Origin: Rhopalosiphum padi
Lineage: Eukaryota > Arthropoda > Insecta > Hemiptera > Aphididae
Reading direction: 5' to 3'
DNA length: 64,000 nucleotides
Assembly: GCF_020882245.1 (NCBI RefSeq)
Contig: NC_083597.1
Coordinates: 16,154,581 to 16,218,580, forward strand
Shown: one piece after another, positions 13,031-25,405 of the stretch
How positions within the stretch are numbered: position 1 is the stretch's first letter
How the letters are laid out: each line of letters begins with the position of its first letter
Made by a program: the position numbers and the translations under genes
The notes under the pieces: generated by a model
The model's database searches: none
The model's input: the letters and a program-made list of their open reading frames with translations, nothing else
Told to the model about the DNA's origin: nothing

Positions 13031-13910
13031 CGTGTATAATGTATTACCTATAATATAACTTTGGTGGAAAAAAAACAAGTTTGTATCGACACCGAAACGT
13101 CGGCGGCGGATAAGGATTCGGCGGTGCCGGTAAATATTTTACGACCACCGCACCAAGACGGTAGGTATAATATTAATGCGTGTAGTAATAACATATTATA
13201 TATATATATGTATATGTACGTACGTGTTTTTTGGCCATTGAGATTTATTTCCCATTCCAACGTATTACGCGCGTCTGTGTTTTTAAGGACTTCATTGTGT
13301 CGTCGATGCGCTGCCGCGTCGTTAAATAAAAGGAATCCGGTTCGGAGAAAAAAAATTGAGAAAAAAATACATATACACTTATTTATTATACACGTTATGT
13401 AATATATATTTTACGGAAGATAAAAACGGCGAATCGTACCGGACGGATGAAGGGAAAAAAAAATCACACTAATTAGACGAATGTTCACGAAGACGTAATA
13501 ATATAATATAATACTTGACGTATATTGGCCCATTTACGCCTCGAACGATTCGCAGAGTCCCCGCTGCCGCTGTGTTGATACACCTATAATACAACCTTGT
13601 TAAAATATCATCGGCGATGTGTACACAAGACCATTATTAATATTATTTTTTTTTCCTCTTGCGGCTAGTCGGGTCGCAGGTTTATTATATATCGGTACCT
13701 ATAGTATTTTTTTTTTTCGTTTCGCTCGCTCGCGAAATCATTACTCCCCGAGGACTGATTGTCAATATACATGACCGTTGACCGCAGTTGTAAATCTGTG
13801 TTTTGTAGCTATATATATATACACAATATGCTATACCCCGAGTTAAACAGATCCGCACAGAGTGAATGTGTGGATAAATCGTTTTCGTACGTTCCATAGT
13901 AGTGTTCTGC
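13030..13910. other. GC/CpG-rich island
   Basis: CpG-rich words (CGTCGGCGGCGG, GCGCGTCTG, CTCGCTCGCGA) appear between AT-rich flanks. Open frames lie on both strands (13061-13402 plus, 13048-13260 minus, 13685-13912 minus) and overlap. The plus frame is 113 codons and passes through a (TA)n run, so a single real exon is unlikely. Candidate regulatory island or unrecognised exon. Confidence 0.4.
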
Positions 13911-15540
13911 ATATATAGGGTTGAATTAATATTAGTGTGTAGGTAAAGTATATATATATATATATACGTGAATATCCCTTATAGTGAGGTTAACGGGTTC
14001 GGTATAGATTGAGAAATGCAAAATACTATACACATATACCTAATACATACATATCTACATAATATTCTATAATCTTATTGGCGGACTGAAAATAACGACT
14101 TTAAATCCGAGCCAATTCGATTTACGAAAATTGGTACTTTTAAAAATAAATCTCCTAGCTCTAGATTGTGTTTCACCGTTAACAGCCGAACAGACTTTAT
14201 TTCCAATTTGTTTAAAGACATTTCGGTAGGCTGTATGTGATTTGTCTAGAACATTGTTTTGCAAAACCCATAAATAATAATGGAAAACTTCAGACAAGTA
14301 CTTAACAGTTACGACAAATAAATAGGTTATGATGCTGCTGTTTATAATAATTAAAATAGTAAATATTGTTGTAAAAAGTTTATTTGAAAAATATCAAGTG
14401 CAATAGTTTGCCTTAATGTTTTTGCATAACAAAATGTACCTTTTAATTAATTTAAATAATTAATGTTAGATTATAAAATAATTTTTTCATAGTAATTTTA
14501 TATGAGAGATGAAAATTACAGGACTCTTATTTTATACTAGAAAATGTAAAAATATAATATTACTAGTGACAAGATTGTAATGCTCTAATAAAATTTATAA
14601 TTTTCATACCAACTACCAATTAAGTACCTATCATAGTTATAATATTTTCCACCAATGTTTTATTACAATACAATTTTGATAATAATATGTTCAATCATCT
14701 AGTAAAAATTAAATTAACAAATATCTATGTTCTACATTTTTTAAATTTTTTTAGTAATTAACATTACTAAAATAATAATTTTTAAAAAGATTGCTGTATT
14801 TGTTTTATAATAAAAATTTAAGTGGTTTGAAAAGTTGCAAACTATCGTGATTTATGCTACTTATATAACTTCATACTCTAAGCAAAAAAGATTTATTACT
14901 AAAACTTAACATTGTTTGCGTGATAGTAATATAATTAAGCACATGTGAATTTCAGATTTGACATTATCATACAAACGAACAAATAATTAACAAAAAAAAA
15001 AAAAAATATAATACATAATTTCTTTTTGTTTAAGCGCTTCTATATATATTATAATAAAATTACATTTTTAATTCATTTTGAACGTTTATATTATAAATAT
15101 ATGGCGTAGAACCACAACTAACGTGTGGTTATATAATTTAAATTTTTAACGAGTTGAAATTATTTTACATTTTACATATACAAATGTATGCAAATCGTTT
15201 TACAGTATAATATTATCAAGTATAAAATTATTATTATGGTTTACATACAAAATAACAATATCGTCGTTATTTGACACAGTTCTATTTGGAAAACTGACTT
15301 TCATTAAAACCATTAAGAATATTCATTGTTCTAATTGTAGTGCGTTTCCATATTTCTCGAATATAATATAAAATGTTTCGAACATATTTTTTTATTATAA
15401 GCCATTTATGATAAATACATAATAATAAGCTTAATTTATGAATTAAATAAATAATAAAAGAGTGAAGAGTGATTCCCTGTGGAGGTACTTGTCCTGAAAC
15501 ATTAATTATCTTAAATTTATAAATAATAATGATGCATTTT
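13911..15540. other. AT-rich stretch without a recognised gene
   Basis: Stop-dense DNA. The frame at 14067-14297 (minus, 76 codons) is relatively free of simple repeats and rich in Arg/Lys, but it matches nothing I recognise and has no clear splice context. Confidence 0.5.
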
Positions 15541-15990
15541 TTTTTTTTATGTAAGCTTATTGATACTAAGATCGGACTAAGAAGGAGTAGCCGATCATTG
15601 AGGGAGCGTGCTAATATATTTCTATACGATGAGGTACTTAACCAATGAAGTCATCAATCGATGTGATCCTTAGGTATCCCATTGGGAACTGGGTTGATTG
15701 TGTAGTAAGAGAGTCTGGCATTGGCATACCCTCGTTGGAGTAAAATATAAGAAAGTACTATGAATGGATTTACTGTCATTCATTTTTACTTCTCATTTTT
15801 GATGACAAGTTTGAAATATATAGATATAGATTAAAGGGACATAGACGGAGGGTCAGAGATAGGTGCTACTGTCTATTTAGTAGCTATCAGAATAGTCGAA
15901 AACTAGAGTATAAGTGTTGAGATATGCTGATCACATATGTAAAAACTGAAAATTAGGGAGCTGTTACTACGCATTTTGATACATCTGCGT
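15541..15990 (-). other. Compositionally distinct relic, possible retroposed sequence
   Basis: This stretch is richer in G than its surroundings on the plus strand. Read on the minus strand it ends in a run of about 10 A bases (plus-strand T run at about 15539-15549), as a retroposed transcript would. It holds a hairpin at 15570-15596 (GATCGG...CCGATC). Translations are broken and no protein family is recognised. Confidence 0.25.
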
Positions 15991-16202
15991 AACACCCATT
16001 TATTTCTCCATGAATAAAAATAGTAAACACACACTGAGAAGAAGCAATCTTTTAGATAGAATTTTAGGATTAAATAGTAGCAACTAAGTAAAGTATATAT
16101 TTTAAGTTTGTAAAAAATACCTTCTACCAGACTTGTTTTTTTCCAATAAGTTACCTACTATATAAGATAAACTTGATTTTAATAATAAATGATACACGCG
16201 AC

Positions 16203-16280
16203 ATTATTTATTGTTATCTGTATTATACTTAAAAAAGATTATTTATTGTTATCTGTATTATACTTAAAAAAGATTATTTA
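16203..16280. repeat. 35-bp tandem duplication
   Basis: The 35-bp unit beginning ATTATTTATTGTTATCTG occurs at 16203-16237 and is repeated without change at 16238-16272. A partial third copy (ATTATTTATT) follows. Identical copies indicate a recent duplication. Confidence 0.95.
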
Positions 16281-17210
16281 TTTTATGCACTGTAGTCTTG
16301 AATATACCAAGTACAGGAAAATACCAAAATATACATAATAAAGATCTTTTTAGTTCAAAACTTATCTAATATATATTGAACGAAAATTAATTAATTAAAT
16401 TAATAATTTTATAATAAATTGTTTTACTATTTATACATCACCGAACCTTTTAAATTTTAAATAATAAAGAATGATTGATTGTCATTTAAAACATATACTG
16501 AATACATTAAGTGTATGGGATGTAAGTATATAATATATAGCTAACACTGAAAACATACTTGTTTATGACGTGATATAAAGAAAAAAACGAACACACGCAG
16601 GTTCTATACTAAACGCTTAACCGATATTACAATAGTATGAGCCAGAAAAAGATCGTAGATATCGACAAATAATAGTTGTACAACAATATTAAAATATAAC
16701 TGCCTATATGAAGAGATAAACATAAATTAATTCGTATACAAAACAAACAAGGAAGCTCGATATGTAATTCGGACAACTAAGAACGAACTCAATTTCATTT
16801 AATGCAATGGAGCTGTGTACAGTGAATATTAAATATAATATACACATTATACCACAGCGTTTGGCTCTGTGACATTCCAAAAGCATTTTTTAAATTAATA
16901 TTTTCGAGACATTGATTTGAAATATATAGTATTACTATTCTAAAAAGTTAAAATAATTTAAAGTATTTTTTAGTTTAATACAACTTAAAATATAACTAAA
17001 ACTAGGGAACTATAAATGTACTGTCGGATTTGAGTGTTCTTCGTCATGACGTCATTGAGGAATTGAGGAGTAAAGTTTATGGAACGGATGTGTTTAAATT
17101 GAATTCATTGATAAAATATTATTTGTACCTATATGAAAAATGATTCTACAGTGCAAAGGAGACGATGAGTGACGTGTATATTAATATTTATTTTATATTT
17201 TATTATTTCG

Positions 17211-17249
17211 ACACACACACACACACATACGCGCGCGCGCGTATATATA
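17211..17249. repeat. Alternating purine-pyrimidine tract, Z-DNA-prone
   Basis: An (AC)n run passes into ACAT, then (GC)n, then (TA)n, giving about 39 bases of strict purine/pyrimidine alternation with a perfect GC core. Such tracts are known to adopt Z-DNA under supercoiling. Whether this one does is inferred. Confidence 0.75.
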
Positions 17250-19380
17250 ATTGTTAAACCATTAAATTTACGTTTTGCTCAGAATCTAAATATTTAAATA
17301 TTTATTATTTTTATTTTTAAACTAGCTAATCCGGCATGACATTAAAATTAAATAATACCAGTGGATTTACTCTGTAAATGAAAACTACGCATATATTTAA
17401 CACTTATTTGAATGGTTTTGACAAATTAATAATCATATACAAATATTATAATGACTATTACAGAAATCAAGAAATAACGTTTTCCATTTTTATCCCTTTG
17501 TACAACTTTTAATATTCTTAGAGAATGAGTTTTGGAAAATATTTTCGGGTCTCTACCGTCATATAACGAAATTATTGATTAAGTTTCATACTCATGGCTT
17601 CGGCGTTTCCGACTAGTCTACGACGAATCAATCAGTCAGTCAGAACATATTATTTTATATGCGAATAGATATTAAGGTAACTTATTTATTGAATTAGTGC
17701 TTGTAAATATTTCAAAAGTTGAATTACCAATTTTTACAGAATTTTCAATTAGTAATGTAGGTAAGTTTCAATCTTACAGTGTATTATATAAAATATATTA
17801 TGCAATACAATTTATAACCACCAAACAACTACACAGTTTTTACAATAATATAGAGACATGAAGTGGATCTACTCATTATTATGGTCATAGGTAATACACC
17901 GTCAGAGTGAATCATTAAAAGGGTATAAATGATGGCTACTGGATGTATATTCGCAGCATAAAGTACCTATATTTTAAGTAAGGTATTACAACATCACGTG
18001 GAATGTTTTCGATAAAGCGGATCGTATGATGTACAAGTGGGTTTGTTTTTATAAACTCCACTCTGATATTCGGAACTCGTCTTAAGTCACACACGCGTCT
18101 TTAATCTATGCGATTGATTGGTTTCACACCAAAATACTAGATGTTTTCGATGCTCACAGGCTACATGACGTGTTATACATCAACACGACCACACGATAAA
18201 CCGGCTCTAGTCAAACGTAGACGAACCAAGATGACGTCGAATTTATATTTTAATCATTTCTACTTCTTGTTAGATATTATCGCTGTTATCCATACTATGG
18301 TTCAATTTATACACAATACTGGTTGTAGTTGAAAACTTAAAATCGTGAAACGGTTGAAAGCCGATACAGAACAAATAATGTCTCTGTATCCAACACGATG
18401 GCTTTAAAACTTTTAAATCAATAAACTCTGTTCGTAAAACATTTTATTTTACTTTCTTCAACACCACTCGGGGGTGAATGTAATACCTGCCGAATTGATT
18501 TTTTCTTTTGGATTTTCCCCTGGCTTCTGTATTTATTTTATTTTCCTTGCAATTCTTTTGTTGAAAATCGTTTTTCCGTACACATATACGAAAGGAAAAC
18601 TACAATACCTATTTTATTTCGAATAAAATTAATGAAGTTTCTTTTTATTTATTTATTTTTTTTTTTTTTGAAAAACTGACTATACATAGTTGTCAATAAA
18701 CAAAAAGTAATATAGCTAGTATATATATATATAAATATATATGGTTATTATTTATAATATGCTGTATTCGACAAGTAAACTTTTCATCCAATGAAGCAGA
18801 AAATAACTCGTTCATTTCGTATATAATGTCCCGTCGAATCTGTCTACAATATTCCTGTTATGTACCTACATAATACAAATATTATCTACCTAGGAGGAAA
18901 GGGTAGCTATGATGGAAGTATTATTGTAATCGATAAATGTTATAAAAAGTAATCGGATATCCGTAAATGACTAAATATCTTAAACTTAAAAGATAATATA
19001 AAATGTATAATATCATGTTTTCTCATTTAATATAACACGTAATTTTATTATTACCTATAATTATTTTTACTATAGAAATAGTTTATAAACAATATAGGTA
19101 AAATATTTATTTAAATAATCAGATAGGTCAAAAATATAAAAAACATTGCACAAAATCTGACATTTTAAGTTTCCTGCCCTACCATAGTTAGTTTTTATAA
19201 CATAACTATACCTACGTATGGGTATTATTAAAACGTGATGCGTGTTTTATTGATTAGATGAAGTGGCGCGAACGACTTTATAGCGGAGATAGTGTTAAAT
19301 TTACAATGATAAGAGCTGTGTCATAGTATACAGGTAACAACAACAGAAATCATAATATCATAATATTATTATTATTTTGT
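17250..19380. other. AT-rich stretch without a gene
   Basis: No supportable gene. The region near 18050-18340 is less AT-biased and has a 63-codon open frame at 18141-18332 plus, with a GATACAGA/TCTGTATC inverted repeat nearby at 18361-18392. No family is recognised. Confidence 0.5.
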
Positions 19381-20520
19381 TTGGAGTGCGATGACCCTGT
19401 CTGGCGCACGGCTAGACCGGTGCTGCTGCAGTTCCATGTGCCGTTTGCTCTTTTACTCCACCCCTGCCGACATGTGCGCCTACAACTGCTACGCTAAGTG
19501 TTCTTAAATAATATAATAATAATAATAATAATGTACTGCAGACGCATTGCGCGCGTACGGCGGAGAGTAACAGATGTGCGACCATATTTCGGATTTTTAC
19601 CCGAAACAGATGCACGACGATGAACCGCATAACATAACATAGCGTAGGTATAATATAATATGGTCGAATCGTCGCGCTTCCATCAACCGGCTGGTGCACC
19701 ACTTTGTGTATGTATAATAATATCGTGGTGTTATAACACTGGTACCGAACACGATATAATACTATATCTATCGTTACCTGGAGGACCTCCCGCGGGAGCA
19801 AACCAAAAAAAAAAAAACAAAAATTGATATAAAAATAGAGAGAACAGAGAGACGATCGATGCGGCTTCGGGAAAGGATGATGAGAATACAAAAAAGTTTC
19901 GGTACCACGGGCCACGACATACTTAATCTTGAGCACTTCGTATTATACTACGCACGCACGCACACACACATAGGTACCGCGATACCGATCCGATGCGGAA
20001 GACACGAATGGTCGTGAACGCATAATTTCATAAATAGGAAAAAAAAATTCATTACCGGATCCGAATGGGGACGCATTATTATTATTATTATTAATATACG
20101 CCGTAGTACCTACGTAAGTACACACGGATTATATTGTACCGCGCGCAATGCGTATATACGTATATATTATAACGGGTGTGAGAAGAAAAAAATGTCCAAC
20201 GTATGTAAGGTAAGTGTAAAAAAAACAAGCAATTACGCGCGCCTAGCCGTCTCGTCTGCCCGGAAGGCCGTAAATCCGAAATTAATGTGGCAGCTCGATT
20301 GTGTTTTATCCTCGTGCGTTTGTAACAATATTACAGCGGCGGTGTTTGGCGTTCAGGTGAGAAAACATATATTATAGGTATACGTCTTATTATTATAACC
20401 TAGGGCGTACACAATAAACGGTCGAGCATCGGTGTATAAGTTAGCGTATAAGTTGGTATATATAAGTTCGCCGGGGCCACTTACATACACATGGCCCAGT
20501 TACTTAGTCGACAATAATAA
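19380..20520. other. GC/CpG-rich island with donor-like splice sites
   Basis: Strongly CpG-rich. The minus frame 19412-19936 (174 codons) is long but consists of cysteine/tyrosine/leucine-rich low-complexity sequence and is probably noncoding. On the plus strand, an ATG at 20192 opens a frame that meets two consensus donor-like sites, AAG|GTAAGT at 20209/20210 and CAG|GTGAGA at 20356/20357. The island could be a promoter with a first exon, or a regulatory element. No protein family is recognised. Confidence 0.35.
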
Positions 20521-23390
20521 TTTCCGTTAGATATAATAATATAATATTTATTTATTATTTATAATATTTGACAAAGTTGAAAATCAAATCAAATGGAATA
20601 CAAAATAAGTAAAATAATAAATGCACACAAAAGATGTAAGGCGAAATTATGATGTGTAAAATATATTTTACATAAAAAATTAACCAACTTTTTACACCTG
20701 ATGATAATACTCGTATATAATCGATAAAAAAAATAATATATTATATTTTTATTTTTCACCAGTAAGTAATAATTATTGTTCTAATACAGACTTCTTATAT
20801 TTGTCTCGTAAATCCTATTTTCTATCGAAAACAATGGAATCTATTATCATCATGTGTACCTTATCTTAGTCCTCAAGGTTAATTATCATTTTAGATATTA
20901 TGTCTTAAAATGTATTATTATCAAAAGAACGACGTCAATATAGAATTACATAAAGTAAATCGTTTGTTACATTTTACGAGGCAATTTTAAGAATTACTTA
21001 TTATAGAACCTAGAAATTTAGGGACAGTGTCACATGTTAGGTTAAAATTAATTATTTTTATTGTGGTTCATCTATTATACACCACAGCAGTCTAAATCCA
21101 CTCTTTATAAAATGTGATTCGTGTTATAAAAATTAAATATGGGTGATTTTATTTTTGTTTGATATTTTCATCCCTATTTTATAAAACTTTATGTATATAC
21201 TATAGGTAATATATTTATTTATTGTATGTGCAACTAGATGCATTTGACATTTAAATTATTATATTTTTTTCCAAGAATTACTTCATTGACAATTTTTAAT
21301 TATTAAATTCTGTTTAAATATTTTCTAAAGTCCTGCTATATAGATATTATTACGACCGTTTTTTGCCGTGACTTTACGAGTAATTCAATTTATTCTTTGA
21401 AAATCAAATGAAATTCCTTTCATATTGTTTATTTATTTATTTTATAAATGTCCTGAAATACGTTAATAATAATAATTTATTTATTTATGGAAATAAATTC
21501 CAATTATGTAAAATAAAATATAATGACAGTATATATACTATATAGGTATACACTATACAGTATACATATATCTGACAAGTACTCGTAACATTAATATCAA
21601 ATGAATGCATTTTAATCAGTCTGCGATGCTGAATGAGTGGTATAAATATAGTACGGTTTTTAAAATGTTTTCAAATTAGTAGTATAATAGTCTTACGATC
21701 GGGTTTTTATTTTTATATTTTTATGATAATAGTTAGTATTATTATTTTATGTACTAATGAAACAGTTGAAACAATGCCCAAATAAATGCTATAAAAGTCT
21801 CAAATTATTTCATAGTGTTTTAATTTAATATGATGTTGTAACATTATAGTTTATGTTGAAAATGCAGTCTATTTTGTTGTTTGTATAATGTCTATACGTC
21901 TACTTTCCTATTCACTATCTAGTGCCCACGATAGTATAAAAATAATATGTATTGTTCCATTAAACGTTAAATAAATAAAATATTAACAAACATTTATCAA
22001 TAATGATAGATTTTCTCAAAATCCGACGGCTGTGCAAAAAGAAAGAGATTCAAAATTAAGTATATAAGTACCTATGCTAAAACTACATACGTAAGGTTGC
22101 CTATACTAAGTTAAGAAGAAACTAAGTAGTATAGTAAGATTAATATGACTTAAATGATTATACATTGTTGAAAACATTTCAAATCATGTCATAAAATATA
22201 GTATAATACAGTATTATAGTTATAATGTATGCTCTAAATATGTTTACAAGCTTATCGACCTTTAAAAACTCACTGTAAAACTTTGTTTTTTGAAGTTCCT
22301 AAAAAAACCTTATTTCAATTTGTATGAATGTCAAAAACATTCCAAGTTTAATAGCTGTTTGCAAGTTTTTCCTCGTTTTCTCGTTTAATATAACTATTTC
22401 ATCAGAAACCGTAATTTTCAACGGTTATATTTATTTTCTTAAGTAATAACTGTTTTTTTTATATTATTCCCGAATGAACTTATTTAAAGGTTTTTAAAAA
22501 TAGTTTTTTATAGAAGTATTTTTATAAATATTCTGTTTGATTACTGGTATATTATATAAGTTTGCTTTATCTACAAAATGATTTTTATTTATATTTCGAG
22601 AAATACAATTTTTTCCATGAACCCAAATATATTTTTCACATTATTATGTAACTGTTTCACAAAAATTGTTTAAAATTCAGATAGAGGTTTGGCCCTAAAA
22701 AATAAATGTTTATGTTCACATGTCGCCAGTCGATATTAAAGTATATTTTTGTGTAAGACAGCAAAAACAACCTCTTCATCTATTTGTAACCGGCAAACAG
22801 CTGACGAGAAAATGGATTTTTGATGTGTTTATCCACCCCTACTTCACGTACGTACCATATACTATAATAAATGTATCTATCTGTGTTCCGCATGTTCATC
22901 TACTACTACCGATGAAAATAATAATAATAACAACACAACAAACCACAGTTTTAACACTTAAGAGGACGTCGTATCCGCATGTGTTGTCTCCGTTTTACTA
23001 ACAAATAACATACCGAAATATACATTTAGCACTTCCAATTTTGTATGTTTAACTTAAACGTTAGACTGTTAAAGTAATGGTACTTATTATGAAACTCAAA
23101 GGTAAGAACATTATCTATGTTCTCTCTTTGGAATTTTAATTATTAAATGTGCAATAAGAGTGAAAAGTATTAATATTTAAAAATGCGTGGACTTAAAAAT
23201 TTGTTTGCATCTGTATGTCACGCTAATACAATACATTACATTATATTTGAAAATGTACTTTCTACGGTGTCTATTTTATGATAAAAAGTATAATATATAT
23301 CTGTGTGTGTGTGTGTTGTATGCATCCAACATCTCGGGTAAATATCATTGATATACCTCACCGGGAAAAGGGGAAAAAAACCTTGACAGT
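20521..23390. other. AT-rich stretch with one open frame of unknown value
   Basis: Mostly stop-dense. The frame at 22720-23001 plus (93 codons) starts at an ATG in a less AT-biased patch and has mixed residue use. It has no recognised domain and no splice support. Confidence 0.5.
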
Positions 23391-23760
23391 GATTTTCAAT
23401 GACCGTAAATTATTCCACTGGATAAGATCTGATTTTTGAGAATCGAGACCGACCACATGATAACAGGTGACAGCTGTTGAACCGTATAACGCGTAAGCTG
23501 CACAGTACACACGTGTGGTGTAGACCAAACAGGCGGTAGATAGGTAAGTATATATAAGTACGTGTAGCCATTGTGTATACGCGCGTAACGACTGCTACAT
23601 ACGTCTATCCGTGGGTAATCATTAATCGATTTGTGATCGGGAATCGTTTTTACGTATGTTAAATACCCGTGCTCTGGTAAATTTTTTTTTATCCCAATCT
23701 TCATTTGTCCTCGTTTTTTTCTTTTCCGCACACACACACATCATTTACGAACAAATATTG
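23390..23760. other. Small GC-richer island
   Basis: A 113-codon minus frame (23396-23737) covers most of a GC-richer patch. It starts near a (CA)n run (about 23731-23740) and matches nothing I recognise. Probably another regulatory-type island. Confidence 0.3.
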
Positions 23761-24754
23761 TAAAATAATCGCAGTTTCCATCTGCGCGAGCAAAACGTTA
23801 CAATGATTTACTGCTACATATGGCTATGTGTATTGTACTGTTACACATCAATGCAATATAATATTCATTTATGTGTGTTGTGTGTGGTATGTACTTACCA
23901 ATATATTAATAAAATATCTACAAATTACAAAAAAAAAGAAAAAAAGAAATTCTGTTCAATATGCATTGTTGGACAATTCTATCAAACAGAACGACATGTA
24001 TATATTATAATAGTGTAGAATAACAAAGGCAGAAAACTTTTATAATTTACATAATTTATATGTATTGCCAATGAAAAATAAAATAAATATGTTTCGCATC
24101 AAAATAAAAAAAAAAACGTTGGTTTAGCAATTTTAACATTTTGCATATTTAAATTAACTTTGATTATTTTTAGAACTAACTTTTTTTTATTTATAAATTA
24201 AAATGTTTAATGTTTTCAATAATATTATACTTTTATGTTATTTTAAATAATGAATTTTTAAAATAAAATCGAAAATGTTTTCACTTTAAAAAAGACTTCG
24301 TTTAGAATGTTTAGATCATTGATGTTGAAAATACTATAGCCCTTATTATTAAGGGGACTTAACCCTCTTAGCTCTTCTCTATTTGCACTTGTGCTTATAA
24401 GAATGATATTTTTAATTAGAAAACATTATTTTTGCTATATGTAACTGGAATTAAATTTTTTTTTTTTATTTTTTAAATAATTTTACTCTATAATTTACAG
24501 CAAAAAATAAAAAATAAAAATTATTATCACATAATATTTTTACACATTAGGATAATGTATATTGTATTCTTATTTATTTCAATTTTCTACTAGTACTTTA
24601 TTTTAATATTTTGTTTTTGTAGCTTGACAGTTATTTGTGAACGTTAGAAGATAAATTACGTAGATAGAAAGAAAAAACTTTCAACAAAAATGTCACTTTA
24701 CAATTATTGAGTTTTATTATTTTGTTCAAAGTGTAACAGTGTATTTTATCGTCT

Positions 24755-25405
24755 TGATGTGAAGCTTAACTAGTCAATATGACATTTTGTTTGTTATGAA
24801 TTACAATATACAGAAATAAGTGAATAATATAATGATATGTGAATGTCCTTCACTAATGTTAAACAATAACTCCTTATTGTTAACTTATAACTCAATAAAA
24901 TACTTTGAAATATAAATTATCGACAAAAGTTTCATCTAGAAAAATCATACCAAAAACAATATTAAATAATGTAATTTACATCTTCACTTACTCTGCCTAA
25001 TCGTTAAGTTTAAATTTAGTCTTAAAAACAAAATGCTAACCTCTAAAGCCCTATTTAGCTTTCATTTAATCATATTGCATATAAATTTAGGACCATCAAG
25101 ACTTCTCACATTCGCCAATTGTAATAATTTCAACTGATTAGTTGGAATCTAAACTAATTACCGAATATATCTGCAACCTATATAATATAAACAATAATTT
25201 ATATTATATCTCTACACTCAAAAAAACTATCCCACTAATATTATAACAAACTTACTAATTAAAAAAATGTTCTTATCTCTCAAATGGCATCTCCAACTAT
25301 TTCATGAAATCCCGCTAAAAGGATAATAAGAAATTGCAGACCAAAAGACACTTCAACAAGCATAATATAAATACAGATAACTTCTCTCTTAAAAAAAAAA
25401 TGAAT
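24755..25405 (+). pseudogene. Ancient Jockey-like retrotransposon RT relic
   Basis: Conceptual translation on the plus strand shows, in order, the C-terminal landmarks of a Jockey-clade reverse transcriptase. First is a degraded motif around the Lys-Leu-Asn region (about 24770), then a Cys-Pro and Leu-Asn-Asn segment (from 24844). Next comes the Lys-Tyr-Leu-Gly block with Asp-Lys and a Trp-to-stop change (24898-24950). The Ser-Leu-x-Asn-Lys block follows (25018-25035), then the Ile-Trp-Ser-Tyr-Gly-Ile-Gln-Leu-Trp-Gly block (25052-25085) after a one-base shift. Both Trp codons of this last block are now TAA or TAG and Gln is TAA. The C-rich plus-strand bias continues to about 25400. No function remains. 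Confidence 0.6.

Noticed and set aside
19412..19936. 174-codon minus-strand ORF
   Set aside because: Composition is driven by AT/CpG-rich simple sequence (Leu, Tyr and Phe runs). No domain, no splice context and no recognised family.
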